From: Trametes villosa | Lineage: Eukaryota > Basidiomycota > Agaricomycetes > Polyporales > Polyporaceae | Assembly (NCBI GenBank): GCA_002964805.2 | Contig: PUDQ02000066.1 | Span: 248,001 to 312,000 of the forward strand | DNA length: 64,000 nt | Reading direction: 5' to 3' | In this document: positions 10,684 through 21,583 of the stretch, one piece after another | Layout of the letters: each line of letters begins with the position of its first letter | Position numbering within the stretch: the stretch's first letter is position 1 | Translations under genes and position numbers: made by a program | Notes under the pieces: model-generated | Seen by the model: only the letters and a program-made list of their open reading frames with translations | What the model was told of the DNA's origin: nothing | Database searches by the model: none

Positions 10684-11022
10684 CTGCCGGAATACTTCGA
10701 GTTCCGGGCCGACCTCGCTGCAGAGGGTGGCCTCCCCCTACCTGACGACGACGACACCGGGAGGACGACGACGTCCGGACGCTCGCACACTTTGGCCGAG
10801 TGTGATAGCGCTCAGCTCGAGGCGATCCGGACTGACCTGCTTCCTCGATTCCGTCGCGAGCTGGCCGCGATCCTCGGGGATGATGTCCCCTCTCCGCTCG
10901 CGAGCGGCCCGGAAGGAGGCATTGGAGGGGATGGCGAATGCTCGGCGGGTGGGGTGTCAGGTCAGGGCGATGCTCGGGTCGGGGAGTGTGCGGAGGCGCC
11001 ATTGGCGGTTGGGGAAGGATAG
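10684..11022 (+). other. In-frame open extension of gene A copy 2 beyond the TAG
   Basis: Directly after the TAG at 10681 the same frame reads LPEYFEFRADLAAEGGLPLP, an Asp run (DDDD), then LEAIRTDLLPRFRRELAAIL and on to a stop at 11020-11022. Third positions are mostly G or C, as in the exons, which random 3' sequence would not be expected to keep. It could be the former C-terminus. The matching part of copy 1 lies outside the window, so the comparison cannot be made here. Confidence 0.5.
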
Positions 11023-11469
11023 GCTCGGGTTTCTTTTTCTCCTCTATTTTCTCTCTCTTCTCTCTTTCCCTATATCACCCTCATCTCGTGGCTTCTTGGA
11101 CGTAAACACAAACCTACACTACAGCGACTGAGACGCCTATTTATTCTCTTATATCCTTTCAGCCCATATGAGCCCCGCGTCTGACGCTGCGCTGGCTCTG
11201 CGCATACATGCACGCACACCGAATCTCCCGCTCTATGTCGCGCTGTCTACCAACTTCCTGACTGTCGTCGAGATGTGGGGCTTGCGGCCCGAGCACGCAA
11301 ATCAACACCGCTCACTAGTACTACAGGGCAGCTCAGAACTGCGAGATACTGCTATTGCTGCTGCTCAATGCTTCGTACAGGTTCTCGTGATATGTGTAAG
11401 ATATCCAGGAGGATTTACCGCCATTGAGTCCTCTGTTTGTGCAGGCACCATCCGCCGTTAGTCGTCCCC
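11023..11469. other. Intergenic between convergent genes
   Basis: A pyrimidine-rich tract (11028-11085) follows the open extension of gene A copy 2. I see no gene in the rest; it holds the 3' ends of gene A copy 2 and the sedolisin gene. Confidence 0.5.
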
Positions 11470-13562
11470 TCACAAGCCGACTGCGGTCCGGAGCTTCGCG
11501 AAGTTGGGCGTTCCGAGGCCAGTAACCTGAAGACTCAATCTTTAGCATGCATCCCCACACCGCCTTCGCCCGAGCAGAAGTACTCACCGGGTCCCAGCCC
11601 GCACGCGCGGGGAAGCCGTTCGTGTTGCAGCCGGGGTTGCTCCCAGTCGTGATGTCGTTGAGCGCGGCGGCGCCGGTCGAGTACAGGAACGGGTTGAGGA
11701 AGCCGAGGGGCGGCTTGCCCGCGGCGGCGAGCTCGTCGTTGAGGAGCGCGACGACGCTCGCGAAGATCGGGCTCGAGCAGCTCGTGCCCGCGACGAGCCC
11801 GGACTGGCCGCCGACGAAGATCTCGACGTTGTCGCCCTCGGCGGCGACGTCCGGGAACGCGCGCCCGGAGCGGTTGAACTTGCCCGCGTTCGTGTTCCCG
11901 AGCGCGGAGAGGAAGCCGGAGACGGCGCTCGCCTGGTAGCTCGGCTGCGCGAAGAAGTTCGAGAAGCCGCCCGAGGAGAAGGAGGCGGAGGTCTCGGGCA
12001 CGCCGGTCGTCGCGCCGACGGAGGTCATGCTGCGCGTGGCACTAAGTGTGTGCTGTGGTGGGGAGGGAATAAATGGGACTTACAAGGGGCAGCCAGACGG
12101 GAAGGTCGGGAGGAAGGTCGTGCAGCGGGAGGACTGAGAGCCCGCGACACCACCGTCGCCGGACGCGAAGAGGATGGAGGTGCCGCGCGCACCGAGCTGT
12201 GCGTAAGCATTGCACAGGTTGCTGGTGGGCTGGGATTAATAAACAGCGTAGAGGTAGCGAGCGGCGGCGTACTTGGCAAGAGCCCTGGAGATCGTGTTCT
12301 CGTTCTGGCCGTAGCTAGTCGTCAGGACCTGCGGGGGCGCGCTCTCGCCGAGGAGGAAGTTGATGATGTCCAGGAAGCCCTCAAGCGCGCCGTCCTGGAA
12401 GTTCTCGCCGACCGAGATGAAGGTGTTCGGGACCCCGCTTGCGACACCCACGGTGTACTGGATGTCGAGGTTCTGCAGGGACCGATTAGTCAATACACCT
12501 TCGGTAGTCCCGTCGAAGAGTGGAGAGCGCATACCGCCTCAACGCCCGCCTGGTTCGCGGCCTGCGGGTTGCGCCCGCCGTCGAGCGTCTGCAGCTTGAA
12601 CGTAGTCGTGGACAGAAGGTCCGGCCGGAGGGTGGACAAGAACGTCTGTGAGGCCCATTGAACGACTGTAGCTGCAACCAGACCTGTCGCGGGCCACATA
12701 CCTTCAGGTCGGCCTGGTTCGCGAACTGCTCGATGAAGCCGCTGACGGCGAGCTGGTTAGACGCAGTCTTCGCGAGCGCGGTCGGGATCCCGTAGAGCGC
12801 CTGCAGGCACGCGGGCGTGATCGTCGAGGAGCAGGATGCCGGGACGGCGTCGGAGGTGACGTTCACGGCGGGCTGAGCCTTGGGCGGGGCAACCATGGCT
12901 GGGAGGCGCGCGAACGGATTCGGGAAGCTGTGAAGATGATGAGCTTCGAACCCACGAAGTAGAGGAAGCGCCACTTACGTGATGGTGGGGTGGACGAGGT
13001 CGACGTGCGCCTTGAGGTCCGCGGGGATGGAGTAGGAGAGCGTCCGGATGGACGTCTTGCCGGTCTCCTGGTGGGTGAAGACGGCGAAGTCGGCGTCGAG
13101 CAGCTCGTTGGCCTTGCTGACCGGGATCGAGAAGCTGAGCCAGTCCCCGGCGGGGGAGACGGTCTTAGCAGAAATGCCGTTCTCTGCGAACCAGGCGTTG
13201 ACTGCAGCAACGCTATCGGCGGACGGCGCCACGAACTTCTCGACCTGTCGACGTGATCAGATCAGCATGCGGACGCGACCGACGCAGGGACGTGGACAGC
13301 ATACCTCCTCCTTGGTAAGGTGCTGACCGTATAGGGCGCTGGAGGGCGTGCTGACGTCCATGAGCGCCTTCTGGAGGCCCTCCGTGTCGCTCTGCACGAG
13401 CGCGAGACGCAGGTTCAGGACCGTGTCCTGGGGTGCGGCACCGGAGTGCAGGAAGCCGTCGGGGACCTCATCCCTGACTTCGTGCAGCTGCATGCTGCGC
13501 GCCAAGGGCTTGGCGGCGCAGGCGACGGCGAGGCATGCGAGGAGGGCGACCCGGGCGAACAT
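11470..13562 (-). CDS. Secreted sedolisin-type serine peptidase (S53, tripeptidyl-peptidase-like)
   Basis: An acid-active serine-carboxyl peptidase; relatives release tripeptides from secreted protein substrates. Start 13562 gives a signal peptide (MFARVALLACLAVACAAKPL), then a pro-kumamolisin activation domain (DGFLHSGAAPQDTVLNLRLA; VEKFVAPSADSVAAVNAWF; LSYSIPADLKAHVDLVHPT). The peptidase domain follows in several exons. Catalytic Glu and Asp are in [13 protein letters not shown] (E-x-x-x-D), the oxyanion Asp is in FASGDGGV, and the nucleophile Ser is in GTSCSSPIFASVVALL. The last exon encodes VTGLGTPNFAKLRTAVGL and stops at 11470. About eight exons, all in frame; the length (roughly 570 residues) is normal for the family. 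A paralogue lies at 35508-37541. Likely role: extracellular nitrogen scavenging. Confidence 0.88.
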
Positions 13563-15879
13563 CTCGAAGGCGGATCCAGAGGCGACTCCGGTGGTGAGCA
13601 GGAGTGGCGGCGCATGACGACGTATTTATACGGGGGGCGTAGAACGGAGCCGGGCGCGTGCTGGGGAACCGCGAGTCGGACAGAACGGCGCTGCGCGCGG
13701 TAGATCCTGAGGGTGGGAAGCAGCGGGGGCTTCGACATGTGGAGCGCATTGAGAAAATCCGCAGAGATGGGTCATTGTCGGTATATGTTGATGGACGAGT
13801 ACATCCGGAGCTTGACGCGCACCCAGAAGAGGATCGCTCCACGAGTAGACCGGTTGAAGATTCTCAGGCGGGGGCGAGCATGGGAGTCCTTCGCGCGCGA
13901 GGCGTATGGCGGATAAGAGTGCTATTTGAGCACCTATCCAGGGAAGCTGAGGGGCCAAGGCGATTGTGTTGATTGCGATGTGAGTGTGGGGACGCCGGAA
14001 GGTGCGATAGCAAATGTGTTCAGCGAGAGGCCAGACGGGAAGGGGAACTCCTCCTGATAGCATGGTATTCGTATTCACTCCGGTGACCAAAACGTGATCA
14101 GTCGCTTCTTTCGCGTAGGCTTCGCACGGTAGCAGTCGCTACAAAAGGATGTAAGAAGGGCAACTGAAGCGCTAAAACTACCGTCCACGGAAGCTGTTCA
14201 ATACTATGCGTGAGCTTATGTCTAATATGTCATCAAAAGATGCGTACCAAGGTGATAGTCGCGAGGAGACCTTTGTTCCGTCGCGGCTATCCTGGATAGT
14301 AGACCGCATCTGAGCGGTATGGCAATGCTGAGGTTGTACAAGCACGAGAGTCCGGACATGAGCGACGGGAAGGTGGTGGGTAGTCTTGCAGTTACGAATA
14401 TTCAGCGAGAGCTGATCGACTTGCTTCCACGTCGAAGAACGTATAGCCGAGTGGATGAACGCGATTCCTGGCGGTATCACATACCGGTATCACAAGACCC
14501 AGAATGCACCCACGGGGCCGTCTCAGCAATTCCACCGGTGCTGTTGAGAACGGCAGTCCATTGCCGTCAAGCTGCTATATGACAGGCAATATGACTGAGT
14601 AGCTGGATCCATTGCATGCGGGCCGTAAGCACGATCCGAAGTCGGCACGCTGTAGGATCCCACTGCTCAAAACGACCTGTAGCGATCACACGGCTTCGGG
14701 GCGAGTTTCTGTGCATACAACTCGCGTCAGCTGGGCGTACGGTAACTGGCGGAAAGATTTCCTCCTTACTCGCAACAGATGGAATGCGCCCCGAATATGT
14801 GCATGTACCTATCGACGGTTTAGCCAGTATTACTGTCGCTGAAAGCGCCACCGCCGCCACACTGGTTGTTGAGACTCGACACGAGCTGTAACGCTGTGTT
14901 ACCGGGGGTTCCGCAAGCGGATGTACCAGCATATCCAGCAAGCCATAAAGTACGTACGAAGACGTCAATCTCTCTCGAAAGGGATGATATTTGCAGATGT
15001 GAATGGAGGCTGAGGACAAGAAGACTGGTCCCGCGAAGAGGCGAGAGGTCGAGTGGTGCCGAGCGCTGCCGAAGGTCAGATTGTGCCACGCGGCATTTGC
15101 CGGGCCAGTCCAAATCAGGCAGAGCTGTTCTTCAACGCCTGCGCTTGTGAGGCTAGCGCCCATTTCGTTGCCTCCTCCCGTCGCGGTCTACTTTCTCGAA
15201 TCGTCAATGGGGCGCGACTTCAGCTGATCAAACAATCCCGTAAAATATGCGCGCGTAATGAACACTTCTTGGGGTGAATGGGCAAGAGCGTGTCGCCAGA
15301 CGAGCGCAGCAGGACTTGAAAATGGGCGCACATAACCGCCAGCTCTCTTTTCTGCGTTTGGCGACGCCACGGAACTGTTGGATATATTGGGTATGTTCTC
15401 CTTCTCAATCAGCTAGAAGCATTCCGACGTGTTATCTGATTTCATATCCCTCCTCTGTTACAGTCACCACGACCACAGCTCCCGACAAATCAGGTGTTTG
15501 CCACATCCCAGCGACATACGCCTCCTGTTGGCGGCGCACCGCCTCCATCGGGGCGTAATACTAACATGATCTTCAGAAGTACTTTTTCTCGCAGGATCCA
15601 CAAATGAACTCCCCTGTAAAGCAGCCACGTCCCGGCCCTCTGGCGAGTGGAAATCCTCCCTCTGTGAAGAAGCGAGTACTTGCCTTACTATTGACGGGTC
15701 GCTCGCAGCAGGCAGTGAATGGCTCTGCCCCCATTTATGCCTTGTTTCCTAGCCTTCCTGACATGGAGCAGGGGCAATCAAGATGACGGGTCAATACGGG
15801 GTATAAAGAGCGACCGCCCCTCGCCGCCTCTCCTCACCTCCAACACCGATCTCCTGTCGCTCTCATCTGCCTTGCAAAA
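13563..15879. other. Long intergenic region with TATA boxes; no supportable gene
   Basis: The sedolisin promoter has TATAAATA on the minus strand (13623-13630), about 60 bases before its ATG. Bases 13700-15780 contain open frames up to 198 codons, but none has a family motif, plausible splicing or a paralogue. Before 15880, GTATAAAGAGCG (15799-15810) is a likely TATA box for the zinc-finger-like gene. Confidence 0.5.
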
Positions 15880-18738
15880 ATGTCGTCATACTACGATGGT
15901 GGCTGGGACCACACTCAGGCCTGCTTCAGTGGCGAGCCATCCCCTTCCTCCGATCCTCGTGCCACGACCACCCCAGTCGCTGGGGCGGGGCAGTACTATC
16001 TAGCCTACACATCTTCTCGACAGCGTCAAGATTATCCCGAGACCTCTTGGGCGAACACAGATTATCCCCCGCCGCCCAGCTACGTCCACCCGTCCCTCGG
16101 CTACCTCGACTACTCCTCCGTTTTCGGACACAGCATCAACATTCCTCCAGAGCCGCTCAACCCATGGGCGGAACACGACAATTTCGTCGCCCCCGATTCC
16201 GGCGCGTCGGCATATCTCCCCACGCCATCCCCGCCCGTACAACAACCCCTTGTCCCCTCCATGGGACCTTCCGCCCGCTCGTCTCCATCCAATGCGCATA
16301 TGCCCCCTTCCGATGCCTTCGACTTCCTCGACGTCGACTTCCTCCTCCGTCCTGCATCCTTCTCTCCTCGAGCTCGACAAGCGACAACCAGTGTCTGCTC
16401 TCTACCCGCGACGGAAGCCAGCGCAGCGCCACCGCAGAACACATCGGGAGGAAGCCGCAAAAGACATCGGGCGGACAAGGAGAACGGCAGTGGCGCCCCG
16501 GTGGATCGGCCAGTGAAGAGAAGCCGAAAAGCACCCTTGAAAGTGCGGTTTGAAGACGTGAGCACAACCAGTCCAGAGCGCGTACCCCTTTCCGGTGAGT
16601 GAGCTGTCCCTGATAGCCCAATCTCCCCCCGTATTCACCGCTCATACGCAGGTATAGGAATCGGAGCCTCGGACGCTAACGTCGCTACGGAGCTGCATCC
16701 TGGTGAATCCAAGCGGGTCCAATGGTTCCGAGAATCTCGCCGCAAACGCCAGGAAGCGAATCAAGACACACAGGCCTCCGACCGTCGTCCAATGCTCGCG
16801 GACAACAACCTGCACCGCGCCGCCACCTTTGGCAACGGGGAGAACACCATCAATGCCACTCGCGGCGGCCCCACAAGTACGTACTACCTCGCGCAGACAT
16901 AGTCTCATGGTCTCATATTTTCCTTAGCACCCCCTCCACAAGCCTCACATATCACCAACTGGGATACTACGAATGCCTATCCCCAGCCTGAAGAAGACGC
17001 ATACCCCAACCCGAGCACACCCTCCGTAGGAGACTCCGTCTCCGCCCCGATGGGCGAGCCCTCTCTGCACCTGGGCGGCATGTATACCTACCCGCCGCCG
17101 GTAATGCCTTGGTCGCCACCGGACGCTGCATCTCCGGCGCAAGAAGCAGCTCCCCGTAACCTAGCAGACCGCCGCCCCACTGCTGCTGCAGGTTTTCCAA
17201 GCTGCACTCGCACCCCCAGGCAGCCCTCGCAGCGCACTCGCACCGCATTGCCAAGAGCCGTGCCGAGCCCGCCACCCACCCCCGTCCCTGCCCCGCTCCC
17301 ATCACAGGATGAATGGACCCCTACTCAGGAAGTGTACCCCGGCAGCAACCAAACGCAGGCTCGGCGTCGCAGCGCACAACACCGCTCAGCCCGTCGAGCG
17401 CGAGCGGGCCCATACCCGCGCAGTGGCACCCCTCCGATGGCAGAGGGCCCTTCAACCTCGACGTCTGCCGATCAATCCTTGAAGCCACACCCCTCGCCCC
17501 CTCCGGCCATCCCCTACCGCGCGGCAGAGGACGGCATCATCTGCGACCCCACCACCGGCAAGCACAGGTGCTTCGTCCCCTCCGAACCCTCACACGGGTA
17601 CGCGCCCGCAACTGCGGGGGACACGCTCCCCTGCAGAGACACCGGGTACAACCGCCCTTCCGACTGCGCCCGGCACATCATCACCGCGCACCTCGGCGTG
17701 CGCTTCCGCTGCCGCCTCGCCGCCCAGCACACGGACCCGGCCAAGCCGGACACGCTCTCGCGCCCGGACGCCTTCAAGCGGCACTGCAAGGGCGAGCCCT
17801 GCCTCGGCCCCGCGCGCTTCGCCGCCGCGGAGGCGCACTACATGCGGCGGTTCCGCACGACGAACGAGAAGGACGCGCGCGTGAGCACCGCGCTGAAGCG
17901 GCGGCACGTGTGGGTGCTGCTGCCGTGCTGGCGCGCGGACCCGATGCGCGCGGTGTACGCGGCGCGCGCGCGGCGGGTGTGGGGCGCGGGGTGTGCGGTG
18001 AAGGCGAGGCTGGAAGAGGCGTTTTGGGCGCACGGGCGGTTGGTGTATGCGTGTGGGTGCTGTGAGGTTGAGAGGAGGTTTGTGCGGGGTGGGGAGGAGG
18101 ATGAGGAGAGTGAGGAGGGGGAAAGCGAGGAATATGAGAGCGAGGAGGGGGAGAGCGAGGACGAAGCCGAGATTGAGGAAGAAGAGAGCAACAGTGGGAT
18201 CGAGAGCGAGGACGAGGACGGGGAGGTCGCGGAGGGCGAACCTGACGAAGACGTGGAGGAAGGGGGCGCGTCAGAATTGGACGGCGCCCCCGAAATCCCA
18301 GGCACCTCGTCTTGGTCCTTTGCCGGCCCTCTGTTCACCGACGACGAAGACCGTTCCATCTGCGAGACCGGAAGCGACATCGAGTCCGACGACAGCGACG
18401 CGGGCACGCAGGGCAGCTCAGACTCCCAGCCCGGCCGACGCCCCTTCAGCAACATTGACAACTGCCTGCCCACGGCGGACTCGGAGCGGGAAGAATCCCC
18501 CGACGTCCCGCTCCGGCTTGCCTTGGTTGGTGCTGCCTCTTCGACGCCCCGCAGACGTCCCGCCGCACCTGCAGCTGCGGCTGCGGAAGGCCCCGAGCCT
18601 GAGCCCAGTGCTGCTAGCGACTCCGCGGCGCTGGACTTCCTTGAGGAGCTGAGTCGGAACGTCGACGGCTCATCCTGGTTCCAGCCCTACAGCCCCATTG
18701 GTCCAGAGGACTTCTTGTGGTCTGAGTCTGCTTGGTGA
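15880..18738 (+). CDS. Large acidic protein with zinc-finger-like Cys/His region, possible transcription regulator
   Basis: Predicted 916 residues from three exons: 15880-16594, 16652-16876 and 16928-18738; all joins are in frame. The first half is Pro/Ser/Tyr-rich and probably disordered, with a basic patch (GGSRKRHRADKENG; DRPVKRSRKAPLKVRF) that looks like a nuclear signal. In the middle is a Cys/His region (LPCRDTGYNRPSDCARHIIT, then FRCR and DAFKRHCKGEPC) that resembles degenerate C2H2 fingers, with a preceding CFVPSEPSHGYAP. After it comes a long Glu/Asp/Ser run (about 18090-18270) and a second acidic stretch, as in activation domains. I see no named family. Nuclear location and a DNA-binding role are inference. 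Confidence 0.65.
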
Positions 18739-19044
18739 ACGAGGCCCCAGAATCCTCCTCGAGCGAACCCTTCGAGGGGCGCGTCCTACGTCGTGGAAAT
18801 GTACATTGTTTGGTCTGTTTTCGCTTGTTGTGTATTCTGTGTGCTGTTCGGCCGTAGAAGATGTCGCAATCGCTCATTGCAATGACATCGTTCGCTCTCC
18901 CGCTGGAATCGCGTGCAAAGCAAAACGCCAGACGATGGTGGGATTACATTAACACTATACACATACGCATGTTGTACAAGCGGAGACAAGCCAACACCCC
19001 ATCCGTTCCGGCTCAAAGAGTCCGCAAACCCGAACAGCAGTCGC
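18739..19044. other. Short intergenic between convergent genes
   Basis: Contains the 3' ends of the gene at 15880 and the gene at 19045. Nothing else seen. Confidence 0.5.
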
Positions 19045-19860
19045 TCATGTGTGCTTGCCCGCCTCCTTCTCGACCTTCTGCGCGCCCTCGACGACCTTCT
19101 GCGCACCCTCGCGCTTCGCGTCGTCCGCCTTAGCCTTGCCGTAGCCGAACCAGCTCCAGAAGTACTGGTTCCAGGACTGGGCCTCGGCCTTGGACTTCTG
19201 CACCGCGTCCTCGTACGTGTGCTCGACCTTGTGCGCGGCGTCCGAGACGGCCGACTTGGCGTGCTCGTACTGGCGAGCAGCAGTGTTCCGCGCGTCGTCA
19301 GCGGTCGCCTGCGCCTGCGCCCGTGCAGCCGCAAGCTTGTCCTTACCCGCCGCCTGTATGCCGTAATCCCCGGTCAACCGCCGCCTCGCGCTTCCCATCA
19401 GGCAGGCAACGCAAACGCACCTTCGTCTGGTCGTACTTCTGCTCGCCCTCGCGGACGGCGTCGTGCGCGGTCGCCTTGCCCGCGTCACGGAGCTCGTCCG
19501 CCTTCTGCTTCACGCGCTCCTGGTCGGCGACGCGCTGCGCGTGCGGGTCGGCGCCCGCGCTGAGGTAGTAGTAGCCCGCGCCGATGGCGGCCGCGCCCCC
19601 AGCGACGAGGAGGAGCGTGCCGCCGCTGCCGCCCGAGGGCTTGGGGACGTCGTTCGGCCGGGGGCCGTCGGTGGGCTGGGTGGGGTTCGGGATCGTCGCG
19701 TACGTGCGTGGGTGCTGCGTGGGAGGCCCGCCGTCAACATCTGAATCAACTCTGCTACCGGAGAGGGGGGTGGACGTACGAGGCGGGCTGCGCGGGATGC
19801 GGCGGGCGCTGCGCGGGCAGCGGCGCGGAGGGGCTGGGTGCGGAGGATGGCAGAGGACAT
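19045..19860 (-). CDS. Small mitochondrial-type membrane protein (calcofluor-white-hypersensitive-like), longer paralogue
   Basis: Starts at 19860 (MSSAILRTQPLRAAARAAPA), an Arg/Ala-rich, acid-free presequence. An intron (GTACGT...CGCAG) joins to HPRTYATIPNP, close to the kind of site where presequences are cut. A Gly/Pro linker leads to a single membrane helix (GTLLLVAGGAAAIGAGYYYL). A long Ala/Lys/Glu/Asp helix follows (VKQKADELRDAGKATAHDAV; YEHAKSAVSDAAHKVEHTYE), similar to LEA-type repeats. A second intron interrupts it near 19350-19425. The C-terminus has aromatic residues (SWNQYFWSWFGYGKAKADD) before KVEKEAGKHT and stop. The order presequence, helix, charged helix matches the gene at 3694. 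Head-to-head with the gene at 20416 across 555 bases. Confidence 0.7.
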
Positions 19861-20415
19861 GATGGTTGTGGTGGTGGTGGGTGTGAACGGATAGAGTTGG
19901 GAGGGGTCGTGGGCGGGGTCGTGCGATGAGATGGGAATTGTGAGGGGATGCATGCGCCCGCCCTGCCTTTTCATGCGCGGCGGCAGGCCGATGACGACAT
20001 TCCCCGCTCCCCATGACACCCTCCGGCCATGATGTCACTCCCCCGTCGCGATCACGTGCTAGCGTGGACGTACGCGTCGCGCCTCGGCCGGTCGTCGCCT
20101 CCACCCTTTCTCCTGCTCCTCGATGCGGCCCCGACGTATGTCTGCGCTCTCTGACACCATGAATCTTAGACACGACTTTCCAGAGGATGCTGCCACGTGT
20201 CGTTCTATGCTTCTCGTCCACCACGGGTACGCCCCATGCCCTGGTCTTCTGCTTCGTAGGCTGCGCATTCGTCAGCTGCAGCCGTGGTGGTATATAAGAG
20301 GCGAGCCTCCCTCCCCGTTCTACTCTCACCCCATAATCCCCTAGTACGTAAATTCCCCTGACTCGAATACCACTCGCATGCCAGTTAGGGCGCATTGTCG
20401 AATGTACAAGCGCAG
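19861..20415. promoter_or_regulatory. Divergent promoter region
   Basis: Separates two head-to-head genes. TATATAAG at 20291-20298 lies about 118 bases before the ATG at 20416 and is its likely TATA box. Nothing else recognised. Confidence 0.55.
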
Positions 20416-21583
20416 ATGGCATCCGTGTACGACATCCTCGGACTTACTATTGGGATCATCTCCCTGCTCGCCTTTGCAAAGACAATCATTTTTCTAGTCT
20501 CCAGCTTTCTACCACCTGCCCGCGTCCGAGCCCTCGAAGACACCATCAAGGATATGCGAACACTCATCGACCGTCTTGAAGGAAGAAGCCCTGATCCTAC
20601 TCCGCAGGCGGAAGCTGCTTGGGCAGATCATCGCGAACGGCTCGAACGGTATGTTCCTAGCTTATGGACTCAAAGGCGGCCCCTCATACCCCTCTTATGC
20701 GCGCAGGTTTGCCCAAGCACTCAGCACCTTATGGCTCGAAGTCAAGCGGTGGGAGAGCCTGGGCTTCCGGCGCGTTCAGGAGCCCTACGGGAACCAGGAG
20801 TTCAAGCAGTGCTACCGCGACCTGAAGCGAAAGATCGACGATTTTCATAGGCATATCATCCAACAATACCTGAATGTGCCGTACCCCCTCAGCCGCCGGC
20901 CGCCGTCGATAACACCTGAAACACCTGAAACAACGACCAATGTCAGCCCACAGGAGGCCAATCCTGCAGGCGGCTACGACTGCACTCCAGAAACTTTGGA
21001 GCCCCCTATCGAAGCCCAGCCTGAGGAGCCCGCCGTGGCCAGTCTTCCGGATGACGACCCACCTAATGTCAATCCGGAGACAACACTTCACGCCGAGAAG
21101 GATACATCGACGCTCAATGTAACCCTTGGGCGGACAATCCCCGCGAACACGTCCGAAGCCTCCACTCCACGAGAGCATACGCTCTCGGTAGGCCCCGAAG
21201 TGCCCTCAGAAGTGCTAAACAAAGACGCGGCGGGCGAAGAAGGCGCCTCCGACACAGGAGCTTTCACCACTTGCGCATTCGAGAGAGAAAACGGCCTAAA
21301 GGTGTCTAGGTTCAAGTTCAGGGGGAGGACTCCGGGACATGCCGACGGGCTGCGCAGGAGGCGTCGCAACGGGGAGGTCACGGAACCTATCTTCAATTTG
21401 CGTGCCAGATTGGCCCGTGCCATAGCCGCAGAGACGGTTAAATGGGACCTGGTCAGTCACCTCGCACAACCCCTCTACGCCGCAGTCGCTTATGTCGGAA
21501 AACAGGACCAGTTGCGCCAGGAGCGTGTCGAAATTGGTGGACATTCTTTCTATCTCTTGGGCCAAGGAGCCGTGGAAGCCTGA
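20416..21583 (+). CDS. Basidiomycete hypothetical membrane-anchored protein with disordered middle
   Basis: Predicted 369 residues from two exons (20416-20648 and 20707-21583; codon split CG|G). It begins MASVYDILGLTIGIISLLAF, a hydrophobic N-terminal segment followed by IIFLVSSFLPPARVRALEDT and a charged helix. This opening resembles a group of agaricomycete proteins of unknown function that start with a similar M-x-S-V-Y-D-I motif. Exon 2 opens with an amphipathic helical region (RFAQALSTLWLEVKRWESLG). The middle is rich in Pro, Glu and Thr and probably disordered. The C-terminal part has a basic cluster (LRRRRRNGE) and a mixed helix ending YLLGQGAVEA. The first ATG in frame upstream (20395) gives only seven extra residues. 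Function unknown. Confidence 0.65.

Noticed and set aside
12925..12975. tRNA-like T-arm (GTGGGTTCGAAGCTCAT on the minus strand)
   Set aside because: It lies in a sedolisin intron of about 50 bases, and no acceptor, D-arm or anticodon arm surrounds it.
14567..15163. 198-codon minus-strand open frame
   Set aside because: Composition not coding-like and no family features; long stop-free frames are common in this GC-rich sequence.
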